Positions 1-6,632 of a stretch of DNA of 41,598 bases are shown one piece after another (positions within the stretch are counted from its first letter, which is position 1; every line of letters starts with the position of its first letter). Position numbers and translations under genes: made by a program. The notes under the pieces were generated by a model. That model saw only the letters and a program-made list of their open reading frames with translations, ran no database searches and was not told where the DNA came from. The stretch comes from Oscillospiraceae bacterium (GTDB lineage: Bacteria; Bacillota; Clostridia; Oscillospirales; Acutalibacteraceae). Location of the stretch: contig JAITGE010000020.1 of the NCBI GenBank assembly GCA_031280825.1, positions 1 to 41,598 on the forward strand, written 5' to 3'.

Positions 1-5
1 TAAAA

Positions 6-45
6 GAGGCGGCCGTAGCGCCTGCGTGATCTGCCTCGTTTTTTT
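6..45 (+). terminator. Intrinsic terminator at the left edge
   Basis: A GAGGCGG arm pairs imperfectly with CTGCCTC and is followed by seven T residues on the plus strand. It probably ends a plus-strand gene left of the window. The same hairpin followed by TTTTA on the minus strand could also stop the minus-strand unit that begins near 464. The stem is short with one mismatch. Confidence 0.45.
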
Positions 46-117
46 CGACTGCCGTCGGGCGGTCTGGCTTATTGTGCCTTGTGCTTAGGGCGGGTCATTT
101 GGGTTTGGTTTCAAACT

Positions 118-306
118 TCACCACCTCTTCGCGGTTGGGGGTCGTGAGCGAAACAAAACGAAACCAGCCGCGCGTAGTCGTATTTCAGCATATGACGATG
201 CTTTTAAAGGGGTTCCCGTAAGCATGTCTAGCGCTAAAACAGTCGCTGCGGGTTTAGTTTGCCCGGTCACCGTTTGAATAACCTCCGAACCGGCGCGTTG
301 CGCCAA
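118..306 (-). CDS. Small ORF of unknown function, TTG start
   Basis: This 62-residue ORF starts at TTG 306, seven bases after a strong GGAGGTGA ribosome site. It lies in a minus-strand unit downstream of a consensus promoter (471-499), directly after another small ORF (314-436). I recognise no family. The DNA is rich in short hairpins: a GGCGC/GCGCC stem around 290-305, a GGG/CCC stem around 245-260, and a GCTT/AAGC stem around 205-230. The region may therefore be a structured RNA rather than a gene. Coding status is uncertain. Confidence 0.25.
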   Translation of the reverse strand: MAQRAGSEVIQTVTGQTKPAATVLALDMLTGTPLKASSYAEIRLRAAGFVLFRSRPPTAKRW

Positions 307-313
307 TAGGTGG

Positions 314-436
314 TCACCTCCATATGTATTTACTTACCTGCACGAAGCGATGGAGGCGGGTCGGCGGTCTGCGCAAAGCAGTGATCTGCCTTGAAGAAGA
401 CGCAGTGGTTGCTTTTATCTTTTGATAACGTAACAT
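314..436 (-). CDS. Small ORF of unknown function, possible leader peptide
   Basis: This 40-residue ORF has ATG at 436 behind a GGGAG-type ribosome site, about 30 bases after the predicted transcription start. Its product is basic and rich in Thr, Ser and Arg, with no recognised domain. Its stop codon lies inside the ribosome site of the next ORF (118-306), an arrangement seen in leader peptides and in coupled genes. The transcript begins with a perfect TTATC-TTTT-GATAA hairpin near the start codon and a GGCAG/CTGC hairpin further on, so a regulatory RNA is an equally good reading. Confidence 0.3.
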   Translation of the reverse strand: MLRYQKIKATTASSSRQITALRRPPTRLHRFVQVSKYIWR

Positions 437-470
437 GCCGCCACTCCCTTTTTCGAATCTTTTTCACAAC

Positions 471-499
471 AGTATAGCATAAATTTTGAGGACTGTCAA
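471..499 (-). promoter_or_regulatory. Consensus sigma-A promoter, minus strand
   Basis: On the minus strand TTGACA (494-499) and TATACT (471-476) are separated by 17 bases, giving a predicted start near 464. It faces away from metY and reads into the unassigned 1-460 region. A GCATATTTTTGC element lies just upstream of its -35 box and resembles the GCATATTTGC next to the metY -35 box. Confidence 0.8.
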
Positions 500-573
500 G
501 CAAAAATATGCAGGAAAATCCAATTTATTCCGGAAACACGCAAATTACCATTGTCGATCATCGCAAAAAAAGC

Positions 574-603
574 TTGACAACGCATATTTGCATGTGGTAT
601 AAT
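574..603 (+). promoter_or_regulatory. Promoter of metY-cysK
   Basis: TTGACA (574-579) and TATAAT (598-603) with an 18-base spacer. Only about 30 bases separate the predicted start from the metY ATG, which leaves no room for a SAM riboswitch or T-box leader. Any sulfur control would have to act at the promoter. The spacer contains GCATATTTGCAT. Confidence 0.85.
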
Positions 604-638
604 CATACTATCCAGATATGTTAAGGAGGATATAACGA

Positions 639-1922
639 ATGCCAAACTACAAATTCGAAACCCTGCAACTCCATGTGGGGCAGGAAGCCCCCGATTCGGC
701 GACCGACGCCCGCGCTGTGCCGATTTACGCCACAACCTCTTATGTGTTCCCGAATTCCGCTTCGGCGGCGGCGCGCTTTGCCCTCGCTGAGCCGGGTAAC
801 ATCTACACACGCCTGATGAACCCAACCTCGGATGTCTTTGAAAAGCGCATTGCGGCGCTGGAGGGCGGCGCGGCGGCGCTTGCGGTGGCAAGCGGCTCGG
901 CGGCGGTGACGTATGCCGTCCGCAATATCGCCAAGGCGGGCGACCATATTGTTTCTGACGCGCACATTTACGGCGGGAGCTACAACCTGCTCGCCAACAC
1001 GCTGCCGGAAGCCGGCATCGAAACCACCTTTGTGGATGGCGGAAGCCCCGCGAATTTTGCGGCGGCGATCCGCCCGAACACCAAGGCGATTTTCATTGAG
1101 AGCTTGGGCAACCCGAATTCTGATATTGTGGATATAGAAGCCGTGGCGGAAATTGCGCACACCAACAGCATCCCGGTGATCGTGGATAACACCTTCGCCA
1201 CGCCCTATCTTTTGCGCCCGCTGGAGCACGGCGCGGATATCGTTGTGCATTCGGCGACGAAGTTCATCGGCGGGCACGGCACAGTCATTGGCGGTGTGAT
1301 TGTGGACGGCGGCACCTTCGATTGGGCGCAGAGCGGAAAATTCCCCGGGCTTTCGCAGCCCAATCCGAGCTATCACGGTGTTGTGTTCACCCAGGCCTGC
1401 GGTAACCTTGCGTATATCCTGAAAATCCGCACGACCCTGCTGCGTGATACCGGAGCGGCGCTCAGCCCCTTCCATTCCTTCCTCTTCCTGCAGGGGTTGG
1501 AAACCCTTTCTCTGCGCGTGGAGCGGCATGTTGAAAACGCGCTGCGCGTCGTGGAATTCCTCAGCCGTCACCCGCAGGTGGAAAAGGTAAACCATCCGTC
1601 GCTGCCGGAGCATCCGGGTCACGCGCTGTATAAGCGCTATTTCCCGAAGGGGGCAGGCTCCATTTTCACCTTCCGTCTCAAGGGCGACGCCGAGCGCGCC
1701 AAGCGTTTCACGGAGGAGCTGAAGCTCTTTTCGCTTTTGGCAAATGTAGCGGATGTGAAATCCCTCGTGATTCATCCGGCAAGCACCACGCATTCGCAAA
1801 TGAACGAAGCGGAGCTTCTGGAATGCGGAATTCATCCGAACACCGTTCGTCTATCTATCGGCACGGAGCATATAGATGACATATTGGCGGATTTGGGCGC
1901 GGCGCTGTCCATTGATAATTAA
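639..1922 (+). CDS. metY: O-acetylhomoserine sulfhydrylase (PLP-dependent)
   Basis: This 427-residue enzyme of the Cys/Met-metabolism PLP family joins O-acetylhomoserine with sulfide to make homocysteine. It is cytoplasmic and belongs to methionine synthesis. The N-terminus (FETLQLHVGQ, then IYATTSYVF) and length are typical of the sulfhydrylase branch rather than the shorter cystathionine synthases. The PLP lysine is in the HSATKFIGGHGT stretch, and VDNTFATPYL carries the cofactor-contacting Asp. The start is fixed by AAGGAGG at 623-629. cysK follows after 42 bases, so the pair likely forms one sulfur-assimilation operon. A gamma-lyase or gamma-synthase role is possible but less likely. Confidence 0.9.
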   Translation: MPNYKFETLQLHVGQEAPDSATDARAVPIYATTSYVFPNSASAAARFALAEPGNIYTRLMNPTSDVFEKRIAALEGGAAALAVASGSAAVTYAVRNIAKAGDHIVSDAHIYGGSYNLLANTLPEAGIETTFVDGGSPANFAAAIRPNTKAIFIESLGNPNSDIVDIEAVAEIAHTNSIPVIVDNTFATPYLLRPLEHGADIVVHSATKFIGGHGTVIGGVIVDGGTFDWAQSGKFPGLSQPNPSYHGVVFTQACGNLAYILKIRTTLLRDTGAALSPFHSFLFLQGLETLSLRVERHVENALRVVEFLSRHPQVEKVNHPSLPEHPGHALYKRYFPKGAGSIFTFRLKGDAERAKRFTEELKLFSLLANVADVKSLVIHPASTTHSQMNEAELLECGIHPNTVRLSIGTEHIDDILADLGAALSIDN

Positions 1923-1964
1923 GACGCCGTGTTTCCGGCTAAATTTTTATTGAAGGGAGTACAT

Positions 1965-2894
1965 ATGACTGTTTATTCATCCATTGCCGATTTGGTCGGC
2001 AAAACACCTTTGCTGGCGCTGGAGCGCTATGCCGAAGGCTTAGAGCTTGGCGGGCGGATTATCGCGAAGCTGGAGTATTTGAACCCGGCGGGCAGTGTGA
2101 AGGATCGCATTGCCAAGGCGATGCTGGAGGACGCTGAAGCGCGCGGTGTTTTGCGCCCCGGCGCCACGATCATTGAACCCACCAGCGGCAACACAGGCAT
2201 CGGTCTTGCTGCAATGGCGGCGGCAAAGGGCTACCGCGTCACCCTGACAATGCCCGAAACCATGAGCGTGGAGCGGCGGAATTTGCTTGCCGCCTATGGC
2301 GCAAAGTTGGTGCTGACCGAAGGCGCAAGGGGTATGCGGGGCGCGATCGAAAAAGCGGAGGAACTGCACGCCGCTACGCCCGGGAGTTTTTTGCCGCGGC
2401 AGTTTGAGAATCCTGTGAACCCGGCGATTCACAAGGCGACGACCGGTCCCGAGGTTTGGGCGGATACCGGAGGCAAAGTGGATTGCTTTGTCGCCGGGGT
2501 TGGAACGGGTGGTACGCTCAGCGGCGCGGGCGCGTTTCTCAAGGCGAAAAATTCCGCGCTTCGCGTGGTCGCCGTTGAACCGGCGGATTCCCCGGTGCTC
2601 AGCGGCGGCAAGGCGGGTGCGCACAAGATCCAAGGGATTGGCGCAGGCTTTATCCCCGCGACGCTGGATCAAACCGTTTATGACGAAATTCTCCTCGCGC
2701 ACCACAAGGACGCTTTCGCGGCCAGCCAGCGCTTAGCTGAAACCCAGGGGCTTCTTAGCGGGATTTCCAGCGGTGCGGCGCTCTGGGCGGCGACGCAGCT
2801 TGCCAAACGCCCGGATTTTGCGGGGAAGAATATTGTGGTCGTGCTCCCGGATTCAGGCGAGCGGTATCTTTCCACGCCGCTTTTTGCGCGGTAA
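1965..2894 (+). CDS. cysK: Cysteine synthase A (O-acetylserine thiol-lyase)
   Basis: This 309-residue fold-type II PLP enzyme makes cysteine from O-acetylserine and sulfide. The PLP lysine lies in [11 protein letters not shown] (about residue 43). The [10 protein letters not shown] loop binds substrate, and the [11 protein letters not shown] loop holds the cofactor phosphate. The ATG at 1965 is preferred over the in-frame GTG at 1929 because AAGGGAG (1953-1959) sits just before it and homologues begin there. It shares an operon with metY and is followed by a long hairpin. Confidence 0.93.
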   Translation: MTVYSSIADLVGKTPLLALERYAEGLELGGRIIAKLEYLNPAGSVKDRIAKAMLEDAEARGVLRPGATIIEPTSGNTGIGLAAMAAAKGYRVTLTMPETMSVERRNLLAAYGAKLVLTEGARGMRGAIEKAEELHAATPGSFLPRQFENPVNPAIHKATTGPEVWADTGGKVDCFVAGVGTGGTLSGAGAFLKAKNSALRVVAVEPADSPVLSGGKAGAHKIQGIGAGFIPATLDQTVYDEILLAHHKDAFAASQRLAETQGLLSGISSGAALWAATQLAKRPDFAGKNIVVVLPDSGERYLSTPLFAR

Positions 2895-2906
2895 ATGATA
2901 CGAATA

Positions 2907-2946
2907 GCAAAGCGCGGCGCACCCAATATGGTGCGCCGCGCTTTGC
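2907..2946. terminator. 17-bp perfect inverted repeat between convergent genes
   Basis: A perfect 17-bp stem (2907-2923 with 2930-2946) and a 6-base loop lie 12 bases after cysK and about 50 bases before the end of the convergent sigma-factor gene. There is no T run on either side, so it is a plausible two-way hairpin stop but not a textbook intrinsic terminator. Confidence 0.6.
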
Positions 2947-2999
2947 CGCCCCGCCTACAACAGGGCGGCTTCTATCCGCAAACCCTTCAAGAACGCGGA

Positions 3000-4622
3000 T
3001 CAGGTGTATTCCACAGGAATACCGTGCTCGGCGGCAAAAATCGCAGCCGCCGTGTTCTGCTTGCAAACAATTGTGACGTTTGGCGAAGCCATGAATGCCA
3101 TTGGATCAATGTAAGTCACACTTTCCGGAATCACGATGCGCCGCAGCTTGCCGCAGCCGCCAAAAGCGGCGTTGCGGATGCTCTCAATACCTGTGCTCAA
3201 CGTGATTTCTTCCGCCGTTTGGTTCAGCGCGAACGCATCGCGCAGACCCAATACGCGCATACCGTTTAGCTCGGCGGGCACAACCACCTGCTTCGCGCTG
3301 CCGATGTAACGCGTGATATAACCGTCCGTCGAAAGGACAAAATCGTTCGCGGTCGGCGTTGTTTCGTCCTGCGTGACGTCTGCCGCCGTCTGGCTTGTCG
3401 CGACCGTGGGTACGGTCGTTTGCGTGGCGGCTGTCTGGGAACCGGCTTTGGTTGTTTGCGCGGATGTGTAGCTGTAATGCGGACGCCGCGTTGTCGCCGT
3501 CAGGCTCGTGCCGGGGACATTTGCGGCGCTTGGCGCGGTCGCGGGGGAGCCGGCGGTTGCGGGCGCGGCGGTGTTTACACTGGGCATGGCGGCGGAGGTG
3601 CGTGCTCCGCTGCTTGCCGGTGTGTTGGTTTCTCCAGCACTCGTTTGATTTTCAGAGGGAGTGACCGCGGCTGTGCCGGGCAGAAGAAGCGGATCTGTCA
3701 GGTGGATTCCTTCCGTCGCCCCTGCCTGTATGCCGCCGGCTGCGGTTGGCGCCGTTTCGGGTTCGGGAACCCTGTTGCGCTTTGCTAGGGCGATACCGGC
3801 GGCCGTGCCGCCAACACCAATCCCGATGACCGCGACAATTGCAAGCACCTTGGGAAGCGCGCCCACGGTATTCGCAGAAGCCGCAGCGGCGGCATTGGCA
3901 TTGCTCGCGGCGCTTTTCACGGCGGCTGCGCCGGCGGTTGCCGTGCTTAAAAACGCCAACGGAGGCAGACGGTTGGAAGCCTCGGCGGTATCCATGGCCA
4001 GCTGCCCAAGTACGTAGCCCAGCAGGGGAGCCGGTGTGACGCCGCGCAGCTCCAGTCCTTGGCGCCGCGCTTGCTCCAGCTTTTGGAGCAGCTTGGCGCG
4101 TGCGCGGTTCAGGCGGCTTTTCACCGTGCCCTCCGGGAGGGTCAGCGCGGCGGCAATGGCAGTGACGTCCAGATCGCTGTAGTAGCGCAGCAGCACGCAA
4201 AGGCGTTGGTCCTCGGGCAGCTCCTCCACAACAGTGCCGATCAAATGCTTGGTCTCTTCCAAATCCAGCCGTTCATCGGGCAAAAAATCCGGGTTTGTTT
4301 CTTCCTGCCAAGCTGCCGGGCTTTCGTCCCCGTAATCGGCAAAAGCAGAGGGCTGCTTGCGGCTGATGTAATTTTTTGCCTGATTGGCTGTGATCGTATT
4401 CAGCCAGCTTTCGAAGCGTTCGGGCTGTTCCAGCTTGCCGATGCCTTGGAAGGCCTTGAGGTAGCTTTCCTGCACAATATCCTGGGCGTCGGTTTCGTTT
4501 TTCGCGATAGAAACCGCAACGAAATAGGCACGCTGCTTTGTGTGCTGATAAAGCTGCGCAAAAGCCACGTGGTTTCCCTGCGCCGCTTCCTGTGCAAGTC
4601 TTCCAATCGCTTCCTTATTCAT
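3000..4622 (-). CDS. ECF-type sigma factor fused to a membrane segment and a leucine-rich repeat domain
   Basis: This 540-residue protein starts at ATG 4622 behind GGGGGAG. Residues 18-90 are sigma-70 region 2 (DAQDIVQESYLKAF) and residues 125-185 are region 4 (LPEDQR, then EGTVKSRLNRARAKL). An Ala-rich linker leads to one transmembrane helix at about 258-279, then a Thr/Ser/Ala/Pro-rich stalk (about 283-425). A BspA-like LRR_5-type repeat (about 430-540) closes the protein, with units such as EEITLSTGIESIRNAAF. Ordinary ECF factors are about 160-200 residues and soluble. By topology the sigma part is inside and the repeat domain outside, suggesting a one-protein signalling device. A small ORF (4615-4752) overlaps its start. 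Confidence 0.85.
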   Translation of the reverse strand: MNKEAIGRLAQEAAQGNHVAFAQLYQHTKQRAYFVAVSIAKNETDAQDIVQESYLKAFQGIGKLEQPERFESWLNTITANQAKNYISRKQPSAFADYGDESPAAWQEETNPDFLPDERLDLEETKHLIGTVVEELPEDQRLCVLLRYYSDLDVTAIAAALTLPEGTVKSRLNRARAKLLQKLEQARRQGLELRGVTPAPLLGYVLGQLAMDTAEASNRLPPLAFLSTATAGAAAVKSAASNANAAAAASANTVGALPKVLAIVAVIGIGVGGTAAGIALAKRNRVPEPETAPTAAGGIQAGATEGIHLTDPLLLPGTAAVTPSENQTSAGETNTPASSGARTSAAMPSVNTAAPATAGSPATAPSAANVPGTSLTATTRRPHYSYTSAQTTKAGSQTAATQTTVPTVATSQTAADVTQDETTPTANDFVLSTDGYITRYIGSAKQVVVPAELNGMRVLGLRDAFALNQTAEEITLSTGIESIRNAAFGGCGKLRRIVIPESVTYIDPMAFMASPNVTIVCKQNTAAAIFAAEHGIPVEYT

Positions 4623-4752
4623 CCGTATCTCCCCCTGACCCAGGCTCACCGTTCTGTAGGATGCGGCTCCAGATTTGCCGGTCAACTGTCTCGGGAAGGG
4701 TGCATTGGCTTGCCGCTTCCTGCAACGCCGCCCGAATCAAGTCTTCCAGCAC
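4615..4752 (-). CDS. Small acidic protein coupled to the sigma factor
   Basis: This 45-residue ORF starts at GTG 4752, eight bases after a GAGGGGG ribosome site. Its stop TAA lies inside the first codons of the sigma-factor gene, so the two are likely translationally coupled. The product has an amphipathic N-terminal helix (LEDLIRAALQEAA) and an acidic Gly-rich tail, with no recognised domain. Its place suggests a role with the sigma factor, for example as an inhibitor or simply a coupling leader. That is inference. Confidence 0.5.
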   Translation of the reverse strand: MLEDLIRAALQEAASQCTLPETVDRQIWSRILQNGEPGSGGDTDE

Positions 4753-4775
4753 GCGGATCACCCCCTCAACATCTA

Positions 4776-4804
4776 TTAGACTGATGCGGCGGTGATTTCG
4801 TTCC
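4776..4804 (-). promoter_or_regulatory. Possible ECF-type promoter of the sigma-factor unit
   Basis: On the minus strand GGAAC (4800-4804) is followed after 18 bases by GTCTAA (4776-4781), resembling the GGAAC-N16/17-CGTCT pattern of ECF-dependent promoters. It lies 25 bases before the small ORF and after the rny terminator. If real, it implies self-regulation by the encoded sigma factor. Confidence 0.4.
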
Positions 4805-4828
4805 CGATTGCACGCATTCGGTATTTTT

Positions 4829-4865
4829 GAAAAACGCGGCGACTCCCAAAAACGGAAGTCGCCGC
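4829..4865 (-). terminator. Rho-independent terminator of rny
   Basis: On the minus strand a 9-bp GCGGCGACT/AGTCGCCGC stem (4836-4865) is followed by GTTTTTC. It lies 24 bases after the rny stop and separates rny from the sigma-factor unit. Confidence 0.85.
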
Positions 4866-4888
4866 CGATTCTCCGCGCCAGCGCTTCC

Positions 4889-6457
4889 CTACTTCGCGAT
4901 TTCGCTGGCTCTGCTTTCCCGGATAAGATGCACCTTGATCTGCCCCGGGTATTCCATATCTTTTTCGATTTTCTGCGCAATATCCCGCGCCAGCAGAACC
5001 ATATGATCGTCGTTGACCTGCTCGGGCTTGACCATGATGCGGATTTCGCGACCGGCCTGCATGGCGAAGGAATGCTCCACGCCGGCGAAGGAGGTGGCAA
5101 TTTCCTCCAGCTTTTCGAGCCGTTTGATGTAATTTTGCAGGTTTTCGCGCCGTGCGCCGGGGCGCGCCGCCGAAACGGCGTCCGCTGCCTGAACCAAACA
5201 GGCGATGAGCGTCTTACATTCCACCTCGCCGTGGTGCGCCTGGATGGCGTGCAGAACGATTTCGCTTTCTTTGTATTTGCGCGCGAATTCCATGCCAAGC
5301 GCCACGTGGGAGCCTTCCTGCTCGTGGTCAAGCGCCTTACCGATATCGTGCAGCAGCCCCGCGCGCTTTGCCATCTTGACGTCTGCGCCAAGCTCCGCCG
5401 CCATCAGACCCGCGATATACGAAACCTCCAGCGAATGGTTGAGCACGTTCTGCCCGTAGCTCGTGCGGTAGCGCAGCTTGCCGAGGAGCTTCACAATTTC
5501 GGAGTGGACGTTGTTCACCCCGGCTTCAATGAGCGCGTGCTCGCCGGTTTGCTTGATGGTTGCTTCCACCTCGCGGCGGCATTTTTCAAAGGTTTCTTCC
5601 ACGCGTGCCGGGTGAATGCGCCCGTCCAATATAAGCCTTTCCATCGTTCGGCGGGCGATTTCGCGCCGCACCGGGTCAAAGCAACTGATGGTGATTGCTT
5701 CAGGGGTATCGTCGATGATGAGATCCACGCCTGTGATGGTTTCAAGCGTACGGATATTGCGCCCCTCACGCCCGATGATGCGTCCCTTCATTTCGTCACT
5801 GGGCAGGGCGATAACGCTGACGGTCGTTTCTGCCGAATGATCCGCCGCGCAGCGTTGAATGGCCGTTGCAATGATTTCCTTGGCAAGGGTATCCGAATCC
5901 TCGCGGGTGCGCTGTTCATAATCCATGATGCGAACAGCTTTTTCGTGCTCCAGCTCCGCGTCAAGGGTGTGCAGAAGCTGCGCCTTTGCCTGCTCCTCCG
6001 TTAGACCCGAGATGCGTTCAAGCATTTCGAACTCGCGCTTTTTGAGCATTTCAATTTCTTCCAGCCGCGCTTCCGCCGTGCGAATGCGGTCTTGCAGGAC
6101 TTCTTCCTTCTTTTCGAGGTTGTCCGACCGCTTGTCCAGCGTTTCTTCGCGCTGAATGATGCGGCGTTCCGAACGCTGCACCTCCGCGCGGCGCTCACGC
6201 AGCTCCCGCTCCGTTTCGCTGCGCTGCTTGTGTATTTCGTCCTTGGCTTCCAGGATCGCTTCTTTCTTTTTTGTTTCAGCTGTGGAAAGGGCTTTTTCCA
6301 GAATCTGCTTTGCTTCTTGCTCCGCCGAGCCGGTCAACGACTCCGCTTCACGCCTGCGGTGCTCAATGCCCTTCCGGAAGGCGACGAAGCAGCCAAGCGC
6401 GCCCAACGCCAGCAAAACGGCGGCGACGATAAAAATTACATAAATTGGCAATTCCAT
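4889..6457 (-). CDS. rny: Ribonuclease Y, membrane-anchored endoribonuclease
   Basis: This 522-residue protein initiates mRNA decay and is the usual degradosome anchor in Firmicutes. From ATG 6457 it has one N-terminal transmembrane helix (about 4-26), a long charged coiled coil (about 30-200), a KH RNA-binding domain with [15 protein letters not shown] (about 225-239), and an HD metal-phosphohydrolase domain with the [12 protein letters not shown] motif (His370, Asp371). The in-frame TTG at 6484 is rejected because GGAGGAGAG precedes 6457 and homologues start with the membrane helix. It has its own promoter (6597-6625) and terminator. Confidence 0.95.
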   Translation of the reverse strand: MELPIYVIFIVAAVLLALGALGCFVAFRKGIEHRRREAESLTGSAEQEAKQILEKALSTAETKKKEAILEAKDEIHKQRSETERELRERRAEVQRSERRIIQREETLDKRSDNLEKKEEVLQDRIRTAEARLEEIEMLKKREFEMLERISGLTEEQAKAQLLHTLDAELEHEKAVRIMDYEQRTREDSDTLAKEIIATAIQRCAADHSAETTVSVIALPSDEMKGRIIGREGRNIRTLETITGVDLIIDDTPEAITISCFDPVRREIARRTMERLILDGRIHPARVEETFEKCRREVEATIKQTGEHALIEAGVNNVHSEIVKLLGKLRYRTSYGQNVLNHSLEVSYIAGLMAAELGADVKMAKRAGLLHDIGKALDHEQEGSHVALGMEFARKYKESEIVLHAIQAHHGEVECKTLIACLVQAADAVSAARPGARRENLQNYIKRLEKLEEIATSFAGVEHSFAMQAGREIRIMVKPEQVNDDHMVLLARDIAQKIEKDMEYPGQIKVHLIRESRASEIAK

Positions 6458-6596
6458 GTATGCGAATGCTCTCCTCCATTTCAAAAAATAACTGTTTTGG
6501 CAACTCCCTATCCATAAAACGCGTGCGCAGATACTCTATCATAACTACCCACGGCAAAGCGCTTCCCCGGCAGAAGGGTTCACTTTACCTGCGTTC

Positions 6597-6625
6597 ATTA
6601 TAACCGATTGGGGGTGTGTTGTCAA
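6597..6625 (-). promoter_or_regulatory. Promoter of rny
   Basis: On the minus strand TTGACA (6620-6625) and TATAAT (6597-6602) have a 17-base spacer. A leader of about 130 bases precedes rny, long enough for post-transcriptional control. I see no known riboswitch in it. Confidence 0.85.
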
Positions 6626-6632
6626 TCGTCAA

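Noticed and set aside
1-476. tmRNA, RNase P RNA, 6S RNA, SRP RNA or riboswitch in the left region
   Set aside because: I looked for the tag-peptide and tRNA-like ends, GAGGAAAGTCC-type P4 core, SRP tetraloop motif, T-box and B12 box on both strands and found none.
621-1835. Long minus-strand ORF of 404 residues opposite metY
   Set aside because: It mirrors a well-identified gene, has no family motif or ribosome site, and is typical of GC-rich antisense frames.
1929-1964. GTG-initiated longer form of cysK
   Set aside because: No ribosome site before the GTG, and the extra 12 residues are not found in the family; ATG 1965 has AAGGGAG.
4808-6004. Plus-strand ORF of 398 residues over rny
   Set aside because: Antisense of RNase Y coding sequence, no start signal or recognisable domain.
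6363-6557. Minus-strand ORF of 64 residues overlapping the start of rny
   Set aside because: It overlaps the rny membrane helix in another frame, its start lacks a good ribosome site, and the C-terminal part is Arg-rich shadow sequence.
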